This document shows positions 14,093 to 22,392 of a DNA stretch of 30,158 bases, piece after piece. The stretch is taken from the NCBI GenBank assembly GCA_001468855.1, contig LDIV01000001.1:537304-567461 (forward strand). Reading direction: 5' to 3'. This DNA comes from a candidate division TM6 bacterium UASB124. GTDB taxonomy: Bacteria; Dependentiae; Babeliae; Babeliales; RVW-14. Positions within the stretch are counted from its first letter, which is position 1, and every line of letters starts with the position of its first letter. The notes below the pieces were generated by a model. That model had not been told where the DNA came from, made no database searches, and saw only the letters and a program-made list of their open reading frames with translations. A program made the position numbers and the translations under genes.

Positions 14093-17000
14093 TTACTTAT
14101 CAAACTTAATATCAATGGATTTAAATTCCTTAGTATTGCCGTCACCGCGTAGATGAACAATTCGTGTTGGGAATGCAAGATTAATATTATTTTCCTTGAA
14201 TGCTTTAATTATTTCAGTACGTAAGGCTGCAGCCAGTTCCCATTGTTCTTTAACGCGTCGTGCACTAATGAATGCCCTGGTTAAGAAATAAAATCCATTG
14301 TCTTCAATATCCTCGAGGCGTACAACAACGCCAGGGACTTTGAGAATTAATGGGTTAGATTGAATGGTGGTAAATAGAACTTTTTTAACTAATTCGGGAT
14401 TGGTATTTGCTTCTACTCGAATATTAATTTCAAAACCAACGGCAAATCGTCCATGACCCCAGTTGATAATCCATTTGCTAACTAAATCTTTGTTAGGAAT
14501 GATAATTGAGTGGTTACGTGACGTGATAATGGTTGTTGCACGAGCTGCAATTTTATGTACAGTCCCTTGGACATTATCGATTTGAACGTAGTTACCAATT
14601 TCTATTGGCCGTTCGATGAGAACAAAGAAACCGGCAATAAAATCGGTAACAAAGTCTTTGAGCGCCAAGCCAAGAACGATACCAAATGATGCACCGACCC
14701 ACCAGATAAACTGTTCAAGATGGATGGCGTTAAGGCCCAATATGATTGCAAAAAAGATGATGGAGTAGTGAATGATACGTGAAATTGTATTTTGGGTTCC
14801 CGGTTCTGATCGAATGATTTCAAACAGCTTATTAAGAATGAATTTGTGGATCATTGATGAAACAAAAAATCCACCGGCTATAAATAGGCCAAATATCATG
14901 AATTCTACAAATCCAAGTTTGTTGTTAATGCCGATTGGTATAACCCATTGTTCAGCAAGAACGTTCCATATATCCGAAGGGGTATAATCAAATCCCCAAA
15001 TGCGTAACATTAGCATCGATGTGATAAACAGGAGAAATAAAAATGAAAAAATAACAAAGAAACCATAATATGCTTTGGCATGTTCAAATTTATCAATGAT
15101 ATCTTCTTCTTCCTCTTTCATAAAAAGAAAAACAGCATATTTGCGAATATAAAAATGTGCGATGAATAGCGCATACAATAAAAATCCTGATGACGGTATG
15201 GCAAATGCTAAAAACCATGCCATGTTGGAATAGCCAATGTATGGATTTGAAAGAACTAATAAGAGCATGATAAATAAAAATGCCTGATAAAAGTGTTTAT
15301 CAATTTTTCTTTTAAGCCATATAAAGAAGGGTGTATGCGAAGGTATGAGTTTGAGAATATCTTCTTTATTAAACAAAAGTGCGGCAACGATAATTAAGAT
15401 AAGCGAGTATGCAGCAATAATAACAGTAGATGCTTCTGAGTGATAAGAATCGGCATAAGCCAGAATGGACATGCGCAACGGAAGTAATATTGCTGTTGCG
15501 TAACAGAAAATGGTGACTAGTAAGATAAATTTATCTTGAAATGTTTCAGCAAAAAAGAAATAACTGAGTTTTTTATTCACCTCTCGCAGTGCGTCGATAA
15601 ACTGCCTTGCCATATAGACGAACAATGGAATGGAAGCCAAGTGAAACAGTGCCGTACTATAGTTGCTTATCCACGGTGCAAAAGATATAAAGAAATAAGT
15701 GAAATTGATTTTTATGTGTATAAAGATAAAAAACCACAGGAAAAAAAGTTTAAAATTTGCCAGTAATGTTTGAATAGCGGCTTGTACGAGATGAAGATAT
15801 AGATAACGTGTATGTCCTTGGTATATTTCAAGAATTTTTTGAATTTTATTTTGGCTGAAAGTGAGGAAATATCGGAAGCCTATAAATGATACAACATATA
15901 ACAGTATAAACAGCACAATAAATAAAAGATCAGTGAGAGTAAAACCCGTGAACGTATTTATGAATGTTGACGGCTTAAAATATGTTGGTGTTTGCCAATA
16001 GAGATTTTTTAAGAATGATTCACCTTCAATTAAGGTGTTAGATAGTGCGTCGAGTGAGATTGCTTTAGGTGATCGCTTCCAAATACTATAAATTTTATGT
16101 TGGCTTTCAAGTTCTTGAATAATCAAATTATATTGATTAAGAATTTTTTCTTGATTCGTTATCAAGTCTGCATTCACAGCCAACATTGATTGTGTGAAGC
16201 TAATGGCAAGAATTAAATATTGTCGTGTTTGATCCAATAGAGATGAAACCTTATTCAATTCATTTTCATGCCCTTTAAAAAGAGGCGCTTTTTGGGTTGT
16301 TAATTTTTCATGCGCAGATTTTATTTTTTCTATTGCTCGGTTTGTTTCGATTAATGATGATATCGCTTCGGTTCGCTTATCCTTAAGGGCTTTAAGCGTT
16401 CCAAACGCAATATCGCGCTTGTTGGTAAAATCAGCTAAATGCAAATCAATGTTTTCAGATTCTATTTTGAGTTTATAACGGAGTTCAATAATATTGTATT
16501 GGAGTTCTTTTTCATGTGCCCGGGTATCTGCAAGAAGTTTACGAGCATCAAGTAATTGTAATTCTTTGTCGACCACACCTATTAAAGCAGTAATTTGACG
16601 ATACTGTGCTTTGAGTATTGTATAATTAACCGGGTCAGCAATGCCCTTGTTCTTCTCGGTAGTAATCTTTTGATGCAATGTTTCTCGTTCGATGATAAGT
16701 TTTTCTTTGTTTTGCTTTTTTGGTTCGCTTATTACGTTAATGTCTTCTTTTATAGTAAGTGACTTTTGAATTTCATTTTTCCAGTCATTTTTTGCTATAT
16801 CAACGTCGTTATAATCTAAGATCAAACGATTTTCAGCCTGTGTGAGAAGGTTTTTTTGATCATCGTACTTTGATTGTTCAAGTGTTATAAGATCATCGCT
16901 GTATTTGATTTCGGCATCTAATTTTTCTATGATAAGTTTTGTTTGCGCAATTTTTTCATGCATGTTGCTGAGTTCTTGAGATACTCTATCACTGTCAAAC

Positions 17001-17674
17001 TTTATGGCATCTGTATCAATAAAAGCTTTTGTATCACTTCCTTCTAGTTGCGTAACAATTTTCCCTCGTTCCTTTTCTAGCGCATCACGTTGACGTTCTA
17101 ATGAAGAAAGACGTTCTGTGATTGCGACTTTTTGTTTCTTAAGATTTTCTCGTTTGGTTTTATCGCTTTGAATTTTTACTAATTGTTCTGAGATACGTAT
17201 TTGCAGTTCTCTAAATTCTTTCCAGGTATAGGTTGGCTTGAGTTCTGGTTTAGCTGTTTGTAAAAAATCGATGATTTCGCTCACTAATTTAATATGGGCA
17301 TTGAGCAATTTAATGATGTCCTGCCAAAGGTCTTGGTAATCAAATAAGTTTTGTCTACGGTCGTGCAATATAGCAATTTTTTTATTCAGAAAGTCCGTTT
17401 CTAGTTCCGGAGCATCTTTGAGCTTTTGTTGTGCTTCTGCCAAATCGGTTTTTATTTTATTTAATGTTGAGCTAATCGTTTTTTGAGTATCTGAAAACCG
17501 TTTTGTATATGCTGCTAAAACCTTTTCAAGTTCAGTTTGTTGGTTTTTGCGTAACTCAAGATTGCCAACCATGCTCAGGCCGAGAGCTTTTTTCCCTTCA
17601 TCAAAATAGTCTGCATGTGCACTGGTTATAATAAATGCTGTTGCAAGTATTAAAATACTATTAAGTTTTTTCAT
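14093..17674 (-). CDS. Large MscS-superfamily mechanosensitive channel (MscK/MscM-like)
   Basis: A 1193-residue inner-membrane channel that would open under membrane tension to release solutes during osmotic downshock. The start at 17674 (MKKLNSILI) has GAGG upstream and a signal peptide ending near TSAHA. A frame start 12 bases further upstream is less likely. Residues about 30-540 are a very long charged coiled coil, presumably periplasmic. Residues about 580-960 hold around ten transmembrane helices. The C-terminal part is the MscS core: a Gly/Ala-rich pore helix (WVGASFGIVLGLALKDFV), then FIAGFFVLIERPIEIGNYVQ at about 1010-1030, the beta domain with VQGTVHKIAARATTI and the IIPN motif (NHSIIIPNKDL), and the cytoplasmic alpha/beta domain. 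Overall size resembles E. coli MscK and YjeP. It overlaps the upstream gene by 14 bases, so translation may be coupled. Confidence 0.9.
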   Translation of the reverse strand: MKKLNSILILATAFIITSAHADYFDEGKKALGLSMVGNLELRKNQQTELEKVLAAYTKRFSDTQKTISSTLNKIKTDLAEAQQKLKDAPELETDFLNKKIAILHDRRQNLFDYQDLWQDIIKLLNAHIKLVSEIIDFLQTAKPELKPTYTWKEFRELQIRISEQLVKIQSDKTKRENLKKQKVAITERLSSLERQRDALEKERGKIVTQLEGSDTKAFIDTDAIKFDSDRVSQELSNMHEKIAQTKLIIEKLDAEIKYSDDLITLEQSKYDDQKNLLTQAENRLILDYNDVDIAKNDWKNEIQKSLTIKEDINVISEPKKQNKEKLIIERETLHQKITTEKNKGIADPVNYTILKAQYRQITALIGVVDKELQLLDARKLLADTRAHEKELQYNIIELRYKLKIESENIDLHLADFTNKRDIAFGTLKALKDKRTEAISSLIETNRAIEKIKSAHEKLTTQKAPLFKGHENELNKVSSLLDQTRQYLILAISFTQSMLAVNADLITNQEKILNQYNLIIQELESQHKIYSIWKRSPKAISLDALSNTLIEGESFLKNLYWQTPTYFKPSTFINTFTGFTLTDLLFIVLFILLYVVSFIGFRYFLTFSQNKIQKILEIYQGHTRYLYLHLVQAAIQTLLANFKLFFLWFFIFIHIKINFTYFFISFAPWISNYSTALFHLASIPLFVYMARQFIDALREVNKKLSYFFFAETFQDKFILLVTIFCYATAILLPLRMSILAYADSYHSEASTVIIAAYSLILIIVAALLFNKEDILKLIPSHTPFFIWLKRKIDKHFYQAFLFIMLLLVLSNPYIGYSNMAWFLAFAIPSSGFLLYALFIAHFYIRKYAVFLFMKEEEEDIIDKFEHAKAYYGFFVIFSFLFLLFITSMLMLRIWGFDYTPSDIWNVLAEQWVIPIGINNKLGFVEFMIFGLFIAGGFFVSSMIHKFILNKLFEIIRSEPGTQNTISRIIHYSIIFFAIILGLNAIHLEQFIWWVGASFGIVLGLALKDFVTDFIAGFFVLIERPIEIGNYVQIDNVQGTVHKIAARATTIITSRNHSIIIPNKDLVSKWIINWGHGRFAVGFEINIRVEANTNPELVKKVLFTTIQSNPLILKVPGVVVRLEDIEDNGFYFLTRAFISARRVKEQWELAAALRTEIIKAFKENNINLAFPTRIVHLRGDGNTKEFKSIDIKFDK

Positions 17675-18341
17675 GAGAAACCTCATCTATTGGTTGATGG
17701 GGGTTATAAACAAAATGTAATGTTTTAAAATTTTGTATACATGGATGTGATTGTATACATTCAAGAAGCCAAGAATCAAGTTCTGGTAAAGATATTGAGC
17801 AAAATGCCCTGAAATGCCTATTTAGAATAGTTATACATTCTTCTTGATGTATGTCTTGTAATGAAATAAGAACTTGGCGAGTGCCGATAATTGAATAGAC
17901 ATATGTATCCGATGGATAGAAATCGAATAGAGAAAGTAGGGCGCCGGTGCATACGTGTTTGATAGCATCCCAGTTGGTTGTGAAGTGGTGCTGATACTGC
18001 GGTAATAATAAGCAATTATAGAGACAGCTAAAAAGTTCTGTGTTTGGTTGTTGCAACGGTGCAAAGTAATAACAAAGTTCAAGTATGTGATGGCACCAGT
18101 ACATATCGGAAGGATGCGTGTGCATAGGAAGATAGGTAAGTTCGATGTTTTTTGTTATGTGAACGGATCCAACTGTTTCATCAATAAAAAATGTTATACA
18201 CATACCGGGACGTAAGCGTTGTGCCGTATGTTGGTTCAGCACACAAACAACGATTTTTCCTCGACTTTTAGTCATGATTGCAAATCGTTGATAATGTCGA
18301 GCGAGACGTTTGAGAATAAGACCTTGTTCTTTGTGAAACAT
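17661..18341 (-). CDS. RecO-like DNA repair protein (tentative)
   Basis: About 226 residues, cytoplasmic. The N-terminal 80 residues have the RecO-type OB-fold pattern: EQGLILKRLARHYQRFAIMT, then KSRGKIVVCVLN, and later a RLRPGMCITFFI strand. Next comes HHILELCYYFAPLQQPNTEL-FSCLYNCLLL, which resembles the RecO helical segment 'ELL...P.p.p.LF..l...L'. RecO loads RecA with RecR at gaps. There is no zinc-finger Cys set in the last part, and the C-terminus is divergent, so the assignment rests on layout and modest similarity. ATG 18341 is preferred over the GTG one codon upstream because AAGG lies about 8 bases before it. TATACT on the minus strand (18367-18362) is a possible -10. It shares a transcript with the MscS channel. 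Confidence 0.5.
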   Translation of the reverse strand: MFHKEQGLILKRLARHYQRFAIMTKSRGKIVVCVLNQHTAQRLRPGMCITFFIDETVGSVHITKNIELTYLPMHTHPSDMYWCHHILELCYYFAPLQQPNTELFSCLYNCLLLPQYQHHFTTNWDAIKHVCTGALLSLFDFYPSDTYVYSIIGTRQVLISLQDIHQEECITILNRHFRAFCSISLPELDSWLLECIQSHPCIQNFKTLHFVYNPHQPIDEVSHEKT

Positions 18342-18408
18342 CACAATACCTTTTTTTACTTAGTATACACAAAATTCCTTCAGCGGTTGCTGCTTTTATG
18401 TTGTTTAA

Positions 18409-18438
18409 TTGACTATCAAGAAGTGTTTTTGTTTTAAT
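18409..18438 (+). promoter_or_regulatory. Candidate promoter for the MltA-like gene
   Basis: TTGACT (18409-18414) and TTTAAT (18433-18438) are separated by 18 bases. Transcription would start about 18445, leaving about 40 bases before the preferred start at 18483. This also argues against the in-frame ATG at 18444. Confidence 0.4.
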
Positions 18439-18482
18439 AAATCATGTTTGTTTCGATTGATATTTTACAAAGAAGGGACGGT

Positions 18483-19601
18483 ATGAAGATTCCATTGTGT
18501 GTGTTGTTAGTAGTAAATATGGTTATATCTCTTTATAGCTTTCACATGGATAATATTAACGGAACAGTATCAAAGAATGTTGTTACCTCAAAATTGCCGG
18601 TATGTGATTTTTTTTCTGTATCTTGTGATGGCGTTAATAAAGCAACAATAGTTACATCGCCTCTTTATCTTCTTCAGGCAGCCAAGGATTCACTTGCATA
18701 TCTCAATGCTCGCTCGGCACGTAAAGATTCTGTGTCAAATCCGGTAGCTTTTAGAAAACTTCTTTCATTGGATGATGTTAAAAAAACACTTAAATTTGTT
18801 ATTTCAACCATTGAGCAGGATCGTATTACGGGTAATTATAGAATTTTGGATTCAAATTTTTTGAAGAAACATTTTTCATGTATCAAATGGTCAGCTGATT
18901 GGCATTGTGCACAAAGTCATGCTGTCAAAATGCCTTATGATGGAAGAATTCGTTTGACGATGTATGGCGTCTTTTCGGTCAAAGGGAACCATAAAAAAAC
19001 GTCGAATTATTCATGCGGTTTGTATAAAGTCTCCGACGTATCGATTTGTAAGAAATATACCAAACAACAAATTCTTGCCGGTGCATTAGAAAAAACAGGC
19101 AATCGTAACAAATGTTCAGCTCTTGCGTGGGTAAGTCGTCAAAGTCTTGAGGATGCATTAATGCATGGTACTGTGGTGGTAAACTTCCCTGATGGAGGTT
19201 GTAAAATATTAAATGTTGATAAGCATAATGGCATTGCATACGATCGTAGCCAAAAAAATATTTTTGAACAAAAGCGGTATTGGTTTTTTAGAGAGCTCAA
19301 ATCATCAACTAAACAATGCAAGCAAACTATTCAAAAATTTAAAAAACGCAGAGGCGTCGTTTTTGCCGGTGATTTGTATCACATTGGATTTGGCAAGTTA
19401 ATTGCGTTGTCATATAAAAATCCACAAACAAAAAAGAATGAAATGCGCTTAGGTATTCTTGCTGATACCGGTGGTGCTTTTATTAACAATCTTTATCAGC
19501 TTGATCTTTTCGGTGGTGTTTTTGGATCGCATAATGAATTAACTGCGTATTTGAGAACAATACCAACATCAGCTCGTGCGGTTGTTTTGTACAAGAAATG
19601 A
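18483..19601 (+). CDS. MltA-like lytic murein transglycosylase (3D domain)
   Basis: MltA enzymes cleave peptidoglycan glycan strands, leaving 1,6-anhydro-MurNAc ends. The 372-residue protein starts MKIPLCVLLVVNMVISLYSF, a signal peptide. I chose 18483 over 18444 because AAGGGA sits 4 bases upstream. The C-terminus is the best evidence: MRLGILADTGGAFINNLYQLDLFGG ... ARAVVLYK (split here) lines up with the MltA end, where the catalytic Asp lies in 'DxGGAI'. Here that is Asp328 in ADTGGAF. Upstream, RLTMYGVFSVKG, KYTKQQILAGAL, LAWVSRQSLEDALM and VVVNFPDGG follow the MltA barrel order. No lipobox is obvious, unlike E. coli MltA, so it may be soluble and periplasmic. The 3' end overlaps the NagZ-NamZ gene by 33 bases tail-to-tail. 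Confidence 0.75.
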   Translation: MKIPLCVLLVVNMVISLYSFHMDNINGTVSKNVVTSKLPVCDFFSVSCDGVNKATIVTSPLYLLQAAKDSLAYLNARSARKDSVSNPVAFRKLLSLDDVKKTLKFVISTIEQDRITGNYRILDSNFLKKHFSCIKWSADWHCAQSHAVKMPYDGRIRLTMYGVFSVKGNHKKTSNYSCGLYKVSDVSICKKYTKQQILAGALEKTGNRNKCSALAWVSRQSLEDALMHGTVVVNFPDGGCKILNVDKHNGIAYDRSQKNIFEQKRYWFFRELKSSTKQCKQTIQKFKKRRGVVFAGDLYHIGFGKLIALSYKNPQTKKNEMRLGILADTGGAFINNLYQLDLFGGVFGSHNELTAYLRTIPTSARAVVLYKK

Positions 19602-22256
19602 TTGCTTAATAGTATTCAACTTCATGCGCCATGAGCTATTGCCAACCAATAGATCGAGTACAAAGCGAGGTCCTGCCGGTAAAAGCTGCGATTGCTGTGG
19701 ATAGAGTTTGAAGAGCGTTTTAAGAATTGTCTGAGCGGTTTTGATTGGTTTGATGCGATCGACATCAGTGATATGAATGAAGATGCCATGACATAATTTG
19801 CCTATATGTTTAGGATCATCAGCAATACCTGGTAATGGCTGTGGCATAAAGCTTATTGCTTCAAAATAAATACCCGGCAAATGTTTTTGATTGAGTGTTG
19901 TTGCAAGAAGTTTTTTATCAACCCATGGTGCGCCAATTTGTAAAAATGGATATTGTGTACCACGTCCTTCTGAATAATTAGTTCCTTCTATAAACACGGT
20001 AAGAGGATAGGCGCTGATGTGATCAATGCTTGCTAAATTTGGTGAAGGAGGAATGACTGTACGTTCAAAGAAGATCTGATCATTTGCATCCGGACATGTA
20101 ATAATGGTAAGCTCGGCACCAACTGTTGCATTAATTTTTTCAGCAAGTGCGCCAATCGTCGAGCCATGCAAAAATGGAATGTAAATCTTACCTAAAAATG
20201 ACTCATATTTTTTCTTAAGTAATGGTCCTGCCGATCCCCACTGTATGAGCGGATTTGGTCGGTCAAGGACAATAACAGGTATGTGTGATTCATGTGCCGC
20301 TTCAAGCATTAATTTTAGTGTGCTTAGGTATGTAAAACAGCGAACTCCAACCTCTTGGAGATCAATAACAATAACATCAAGATTGTTAAACATATCGGGT
20401 GTTGGTTTTAAATTACGTCCATGGAGTGAATATATTGGGCATCCCCAATGGCTTTTTGATTGTGATGAAACTAAAGCTCCTGCTTGTGCGTTACCATACA
20501 AACCGTGTTCGGGACTAAATAGTGCAGCAAGCCGAGTTTTGTTGTGCTGCTTTTGTGCCCATGTAAACAGTGCATCCGGTAAAAATGTGGTTGTGCTATC
20601 ATTTATAACAGTGCTTGCTTTGTGGCATAAAAGGCCAATATTCTTTTCATTAAGATAATGTTCAAAATGTTTTACAAATTCATCAGCACCCGTTTTTTGT
20701 TGCCGAGAACATAATAATTGCACCATGCGTGAAAGTAATGGTATATGAAATGACCCCATATTGCAGATGCATGCATGAGGAATAATTGTTTGCTCAAGAG
20801 GGTGGCACAAAGAAAGAACAATGAGCCTTTGCGCATATGGTTTAAGTAGTTTGAGCCATTCTTGTTGAATATTATTCCATGTGCCGTCTGCATAAAAGAA
20901 TGTTTGAATGATGATAGGGCTTGTTGAATGTGCGCATGATGAAATAATTTTTTTAAGTTCTGAGATGCTCGATTTATTGCATGCATTGAGTAGATATTCA
21001 GTGATTGAATTACACCATGGTGCAAGAAGATTATTAGTGACGCTTTTGCCATTATGTATAAACCATTGTTCGGTAGGTCGAATTTTTGGCAGATGTGTAC
21101 TTATCATAATAACATCGTTGTTTACGAGCGATGGATGAGATGTTGGAATCTTGAGACATCGTTTGGCCAAATAATTTGATACCTTTTTTTCATCAAGTGA
21201 TAGGTCTTTGCTTTTTGATGTTGGTATATGTGTTTTCTTAAATGTATCGATTTGTTTACATTTTAATTCATGTGAAGCCAACTGTTTAGAGGTCCATGTT
21301 TCTATTTTTTTTTGAACATGGTTAATAAGAGCAATTTGTTTTTGGGGAACATCACAAAAAATAATAAGATGGTATCCGGCTTGCAATGATTCTGAAATTG
21401 AATCCTCAAGTGTACGACCGTGCTGAACTGCCTTCATGGCAAAGTCGTCGGTGATAAAAAGTGTGTGAGGGTTGTGCGTGGTGAGAAGGCTTATTGGTTT
21501 TGAAGAGAGTGTAGCCGGCTTGTTATCAAATTGTCTGTAGATTGCATGCGTACACATAATAGCCGGTATCTCATGATCAAGTGCTGTGATGAATGGTTGC
21601 ATGTGTTGTTGTAATGTTTTTTCATTTACCTTAATGCCTACAGATGTTTGATGAGTGTCGCCTTTACCTAGTCCAAGGCCTGGGAAATGTTTTATGACAG
21701 GAATTATACCTTGGCTCATGAGCCCTTTTGCAAATGCTATGCCGCATTCAGCAATTATTGTTGGGTCATCGGCATAACATCGCGTCCCAAGAACGCAGTT
21801 GGACGGATCAAAAAAATCAAGAGATGGGGCAAAATCCATGTGAACGTCTATACTGCGCATTTGTGAGCCAATAAGCATACCGGCAAGAAAGCAACTATGT
21901 CGTCCTGCTTGAGCCAATAGCCATGGGCTTGGGACGGAAGCAAAACCACCGGATTCTGATGCTCGTGAAATAATTCCTCCTTCCCAATCAATAGAGATAA
22001 GCAAAGGAGCGAGTCCGAGCTTTGTTGTTTCCTGCTGAAGAAAAGAGATAAGTTTTTTTGTTTCTTGCCTGTCTTGGCAGTGAGAAGCAAGGAGCATTAT
22101 GCCGGCAGGTTTGGTTTGAGCCAGCCAGTTTTTTAGATATGTTTTGGAAGCTTTTTGCGGCAAAGAAAGAATAAATCGCTGGCCGGCAGGAGAATGTGAT
22201 GCTAGTTGTAGAAACAATGATGTGTATGTAACAAATAATAAAAAAGTTTTTTTCAA
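19569..22256 (-). CDS. NagZ-NamZ fusion: GH3 beta-N-acetylglucosaminidase joined to GH171 (DUF1343) exo-muramidase
   Basis: An 895-residue exported protein (signal peptide about 1-21, before SPAGQRF). Residues about 30-340 are a GH3 NagZ-type barrel: SIDWEGGIISR, KHFPG at 189-193, the acid/base dyad Asp200-His202 in GDTH, CTHAIY, PATLSSKPI, and the nucleophile Asp270 in TDDFAM. Residues about 345-535 resemble a GH3 C-terminal alpha/beta domain. Residues about 545-880 are DUF1343/NamZ: GLLCHKAS, FSPEHGLYG (Glu583-His584), IYSLHGRN, VIVIDLQEVGVRCFTYLSTL, VIVLDRPNP, PFLHGSTIGALAEKIN, PPSPNL, YPLTVFIEGTNYSEGRGTQY and IGAPWVD. NagZ removes non-reducing GlcNAc and NamZ removes non-reducing MurNAc. 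In Bacillus they are separate adjacent genes (ybbD/nagZ, ybbC/namZ). One chain could strip both sugars alternately in the periplasm. All visible catalytic residues are intact. Confidence 0.9.
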   Translation of the reverse strand: MKKTFLLFVTYTSLFLQLASHSPAGQRFILSLPQKASKTYLKNWLAQTKPAGIMLLASHCQDRQETKKLISFLQQETTKLGLAPLLISIDWEGGIISRASESGGFASVPSPWLLAQAGRHSCFLAGMLIGSQMRSIDVHMDFAPSLDFFDPSNCVLGTRCYADDPTIIAECGIAFAKGLMSQGIIPVIKHFPGLGLGKGDTHQTSVGIKVNEKTLQQHMQPFITALDHEIPAIMCTHAIYRQFDNKPATLSSKPISLLTTHNPHTLFITDDFAMKAVQHGRTLEDSISESLQAGYHLIIFCDVPQKQIALINHVQKKIETWTSKQLASHELKCKQIDTFKKTHIPTSKSKDLSLDEKKVSNYLAKRCLKIPTSHPSLVNNDVIMISTHLPKIRPTEQWFIHNGKSVTNNLLAPWCNSITEYLLNACNKSSISELKKIISSCAHSTSPIIIQTFFYADGTWNNIQQEWLKLLKPYAQRLIVLSLCHPLEQTIIPHACICNMGSFHIPLLSRMVQLLCSRQQKTGADEFVKHFEHYLNEKNIGLLCHKASTVINDSTTTFLPDALFTWAQKQHNKTRLAALFSPEHGLYGNAQAGALVSSQSKSHWGCPIYSLHGRNLKPTPDMFNNLDVIVIDLQEVGVRCFTYLSTLKLMLEAAHESHIPVIVLDRPNPLIQWGSAGPLLKKKYESFLGKIYIPFLHGSTIGALAEKINATVGAELTIITCPDANDQIFFERTVIPPSPNLASIDHISAYPLTVFIEGTNYSEGRGTQYPFLQIGAPWVDKKLLATTLNQKHLPGIYFEAISFMPQPLPGIADDPKHIGKLCHGIFIHITDVDRIKPIKTAQTILKTLFKLYPQQSQLLPAGPRFVLDLLVGNSSWRMKLNTIKQSFLVQNNRTS

Positions 22257-22339
22257 GATATTCTCCTTTGTGTATGTATTTTAACATGAATATAATTTGA
22301 AATAGAGGCGTGGGTCAATATTATAAGGTGATACGAACA

Positions 22340-22369
22340 AATAAGGGGCTGCACAGGCAGCCCCTTATT
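22340..22369 (-). terminator. Strong hairpin, probable hppA terminator
   Basis: A perfect 13-bp stem (22340-22352 with 22357-22369) and a 4-base loop (ACAG), with a GGGGCTGC core. It lies 24 bases past the hppA stop and before the NagZ-NamZ start. Flanking bases are AT-rich on both sides (ATTTG on the minus strand), so it may work as a modest intrinsic terminator or an mRNA 3' end stabiliser. Confidence 0.65.
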
Positions 22370-22392
22370 CTTAAAACAATTTTGGATGTTTT

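Noticed and set aside
18444..18482. Upstream in-frame start for the MltA-like gene
   Set aside because: It would put 13 polar residues before the signal peptide and lies at the predicted transcription start. ATG 18483 has a good SD.
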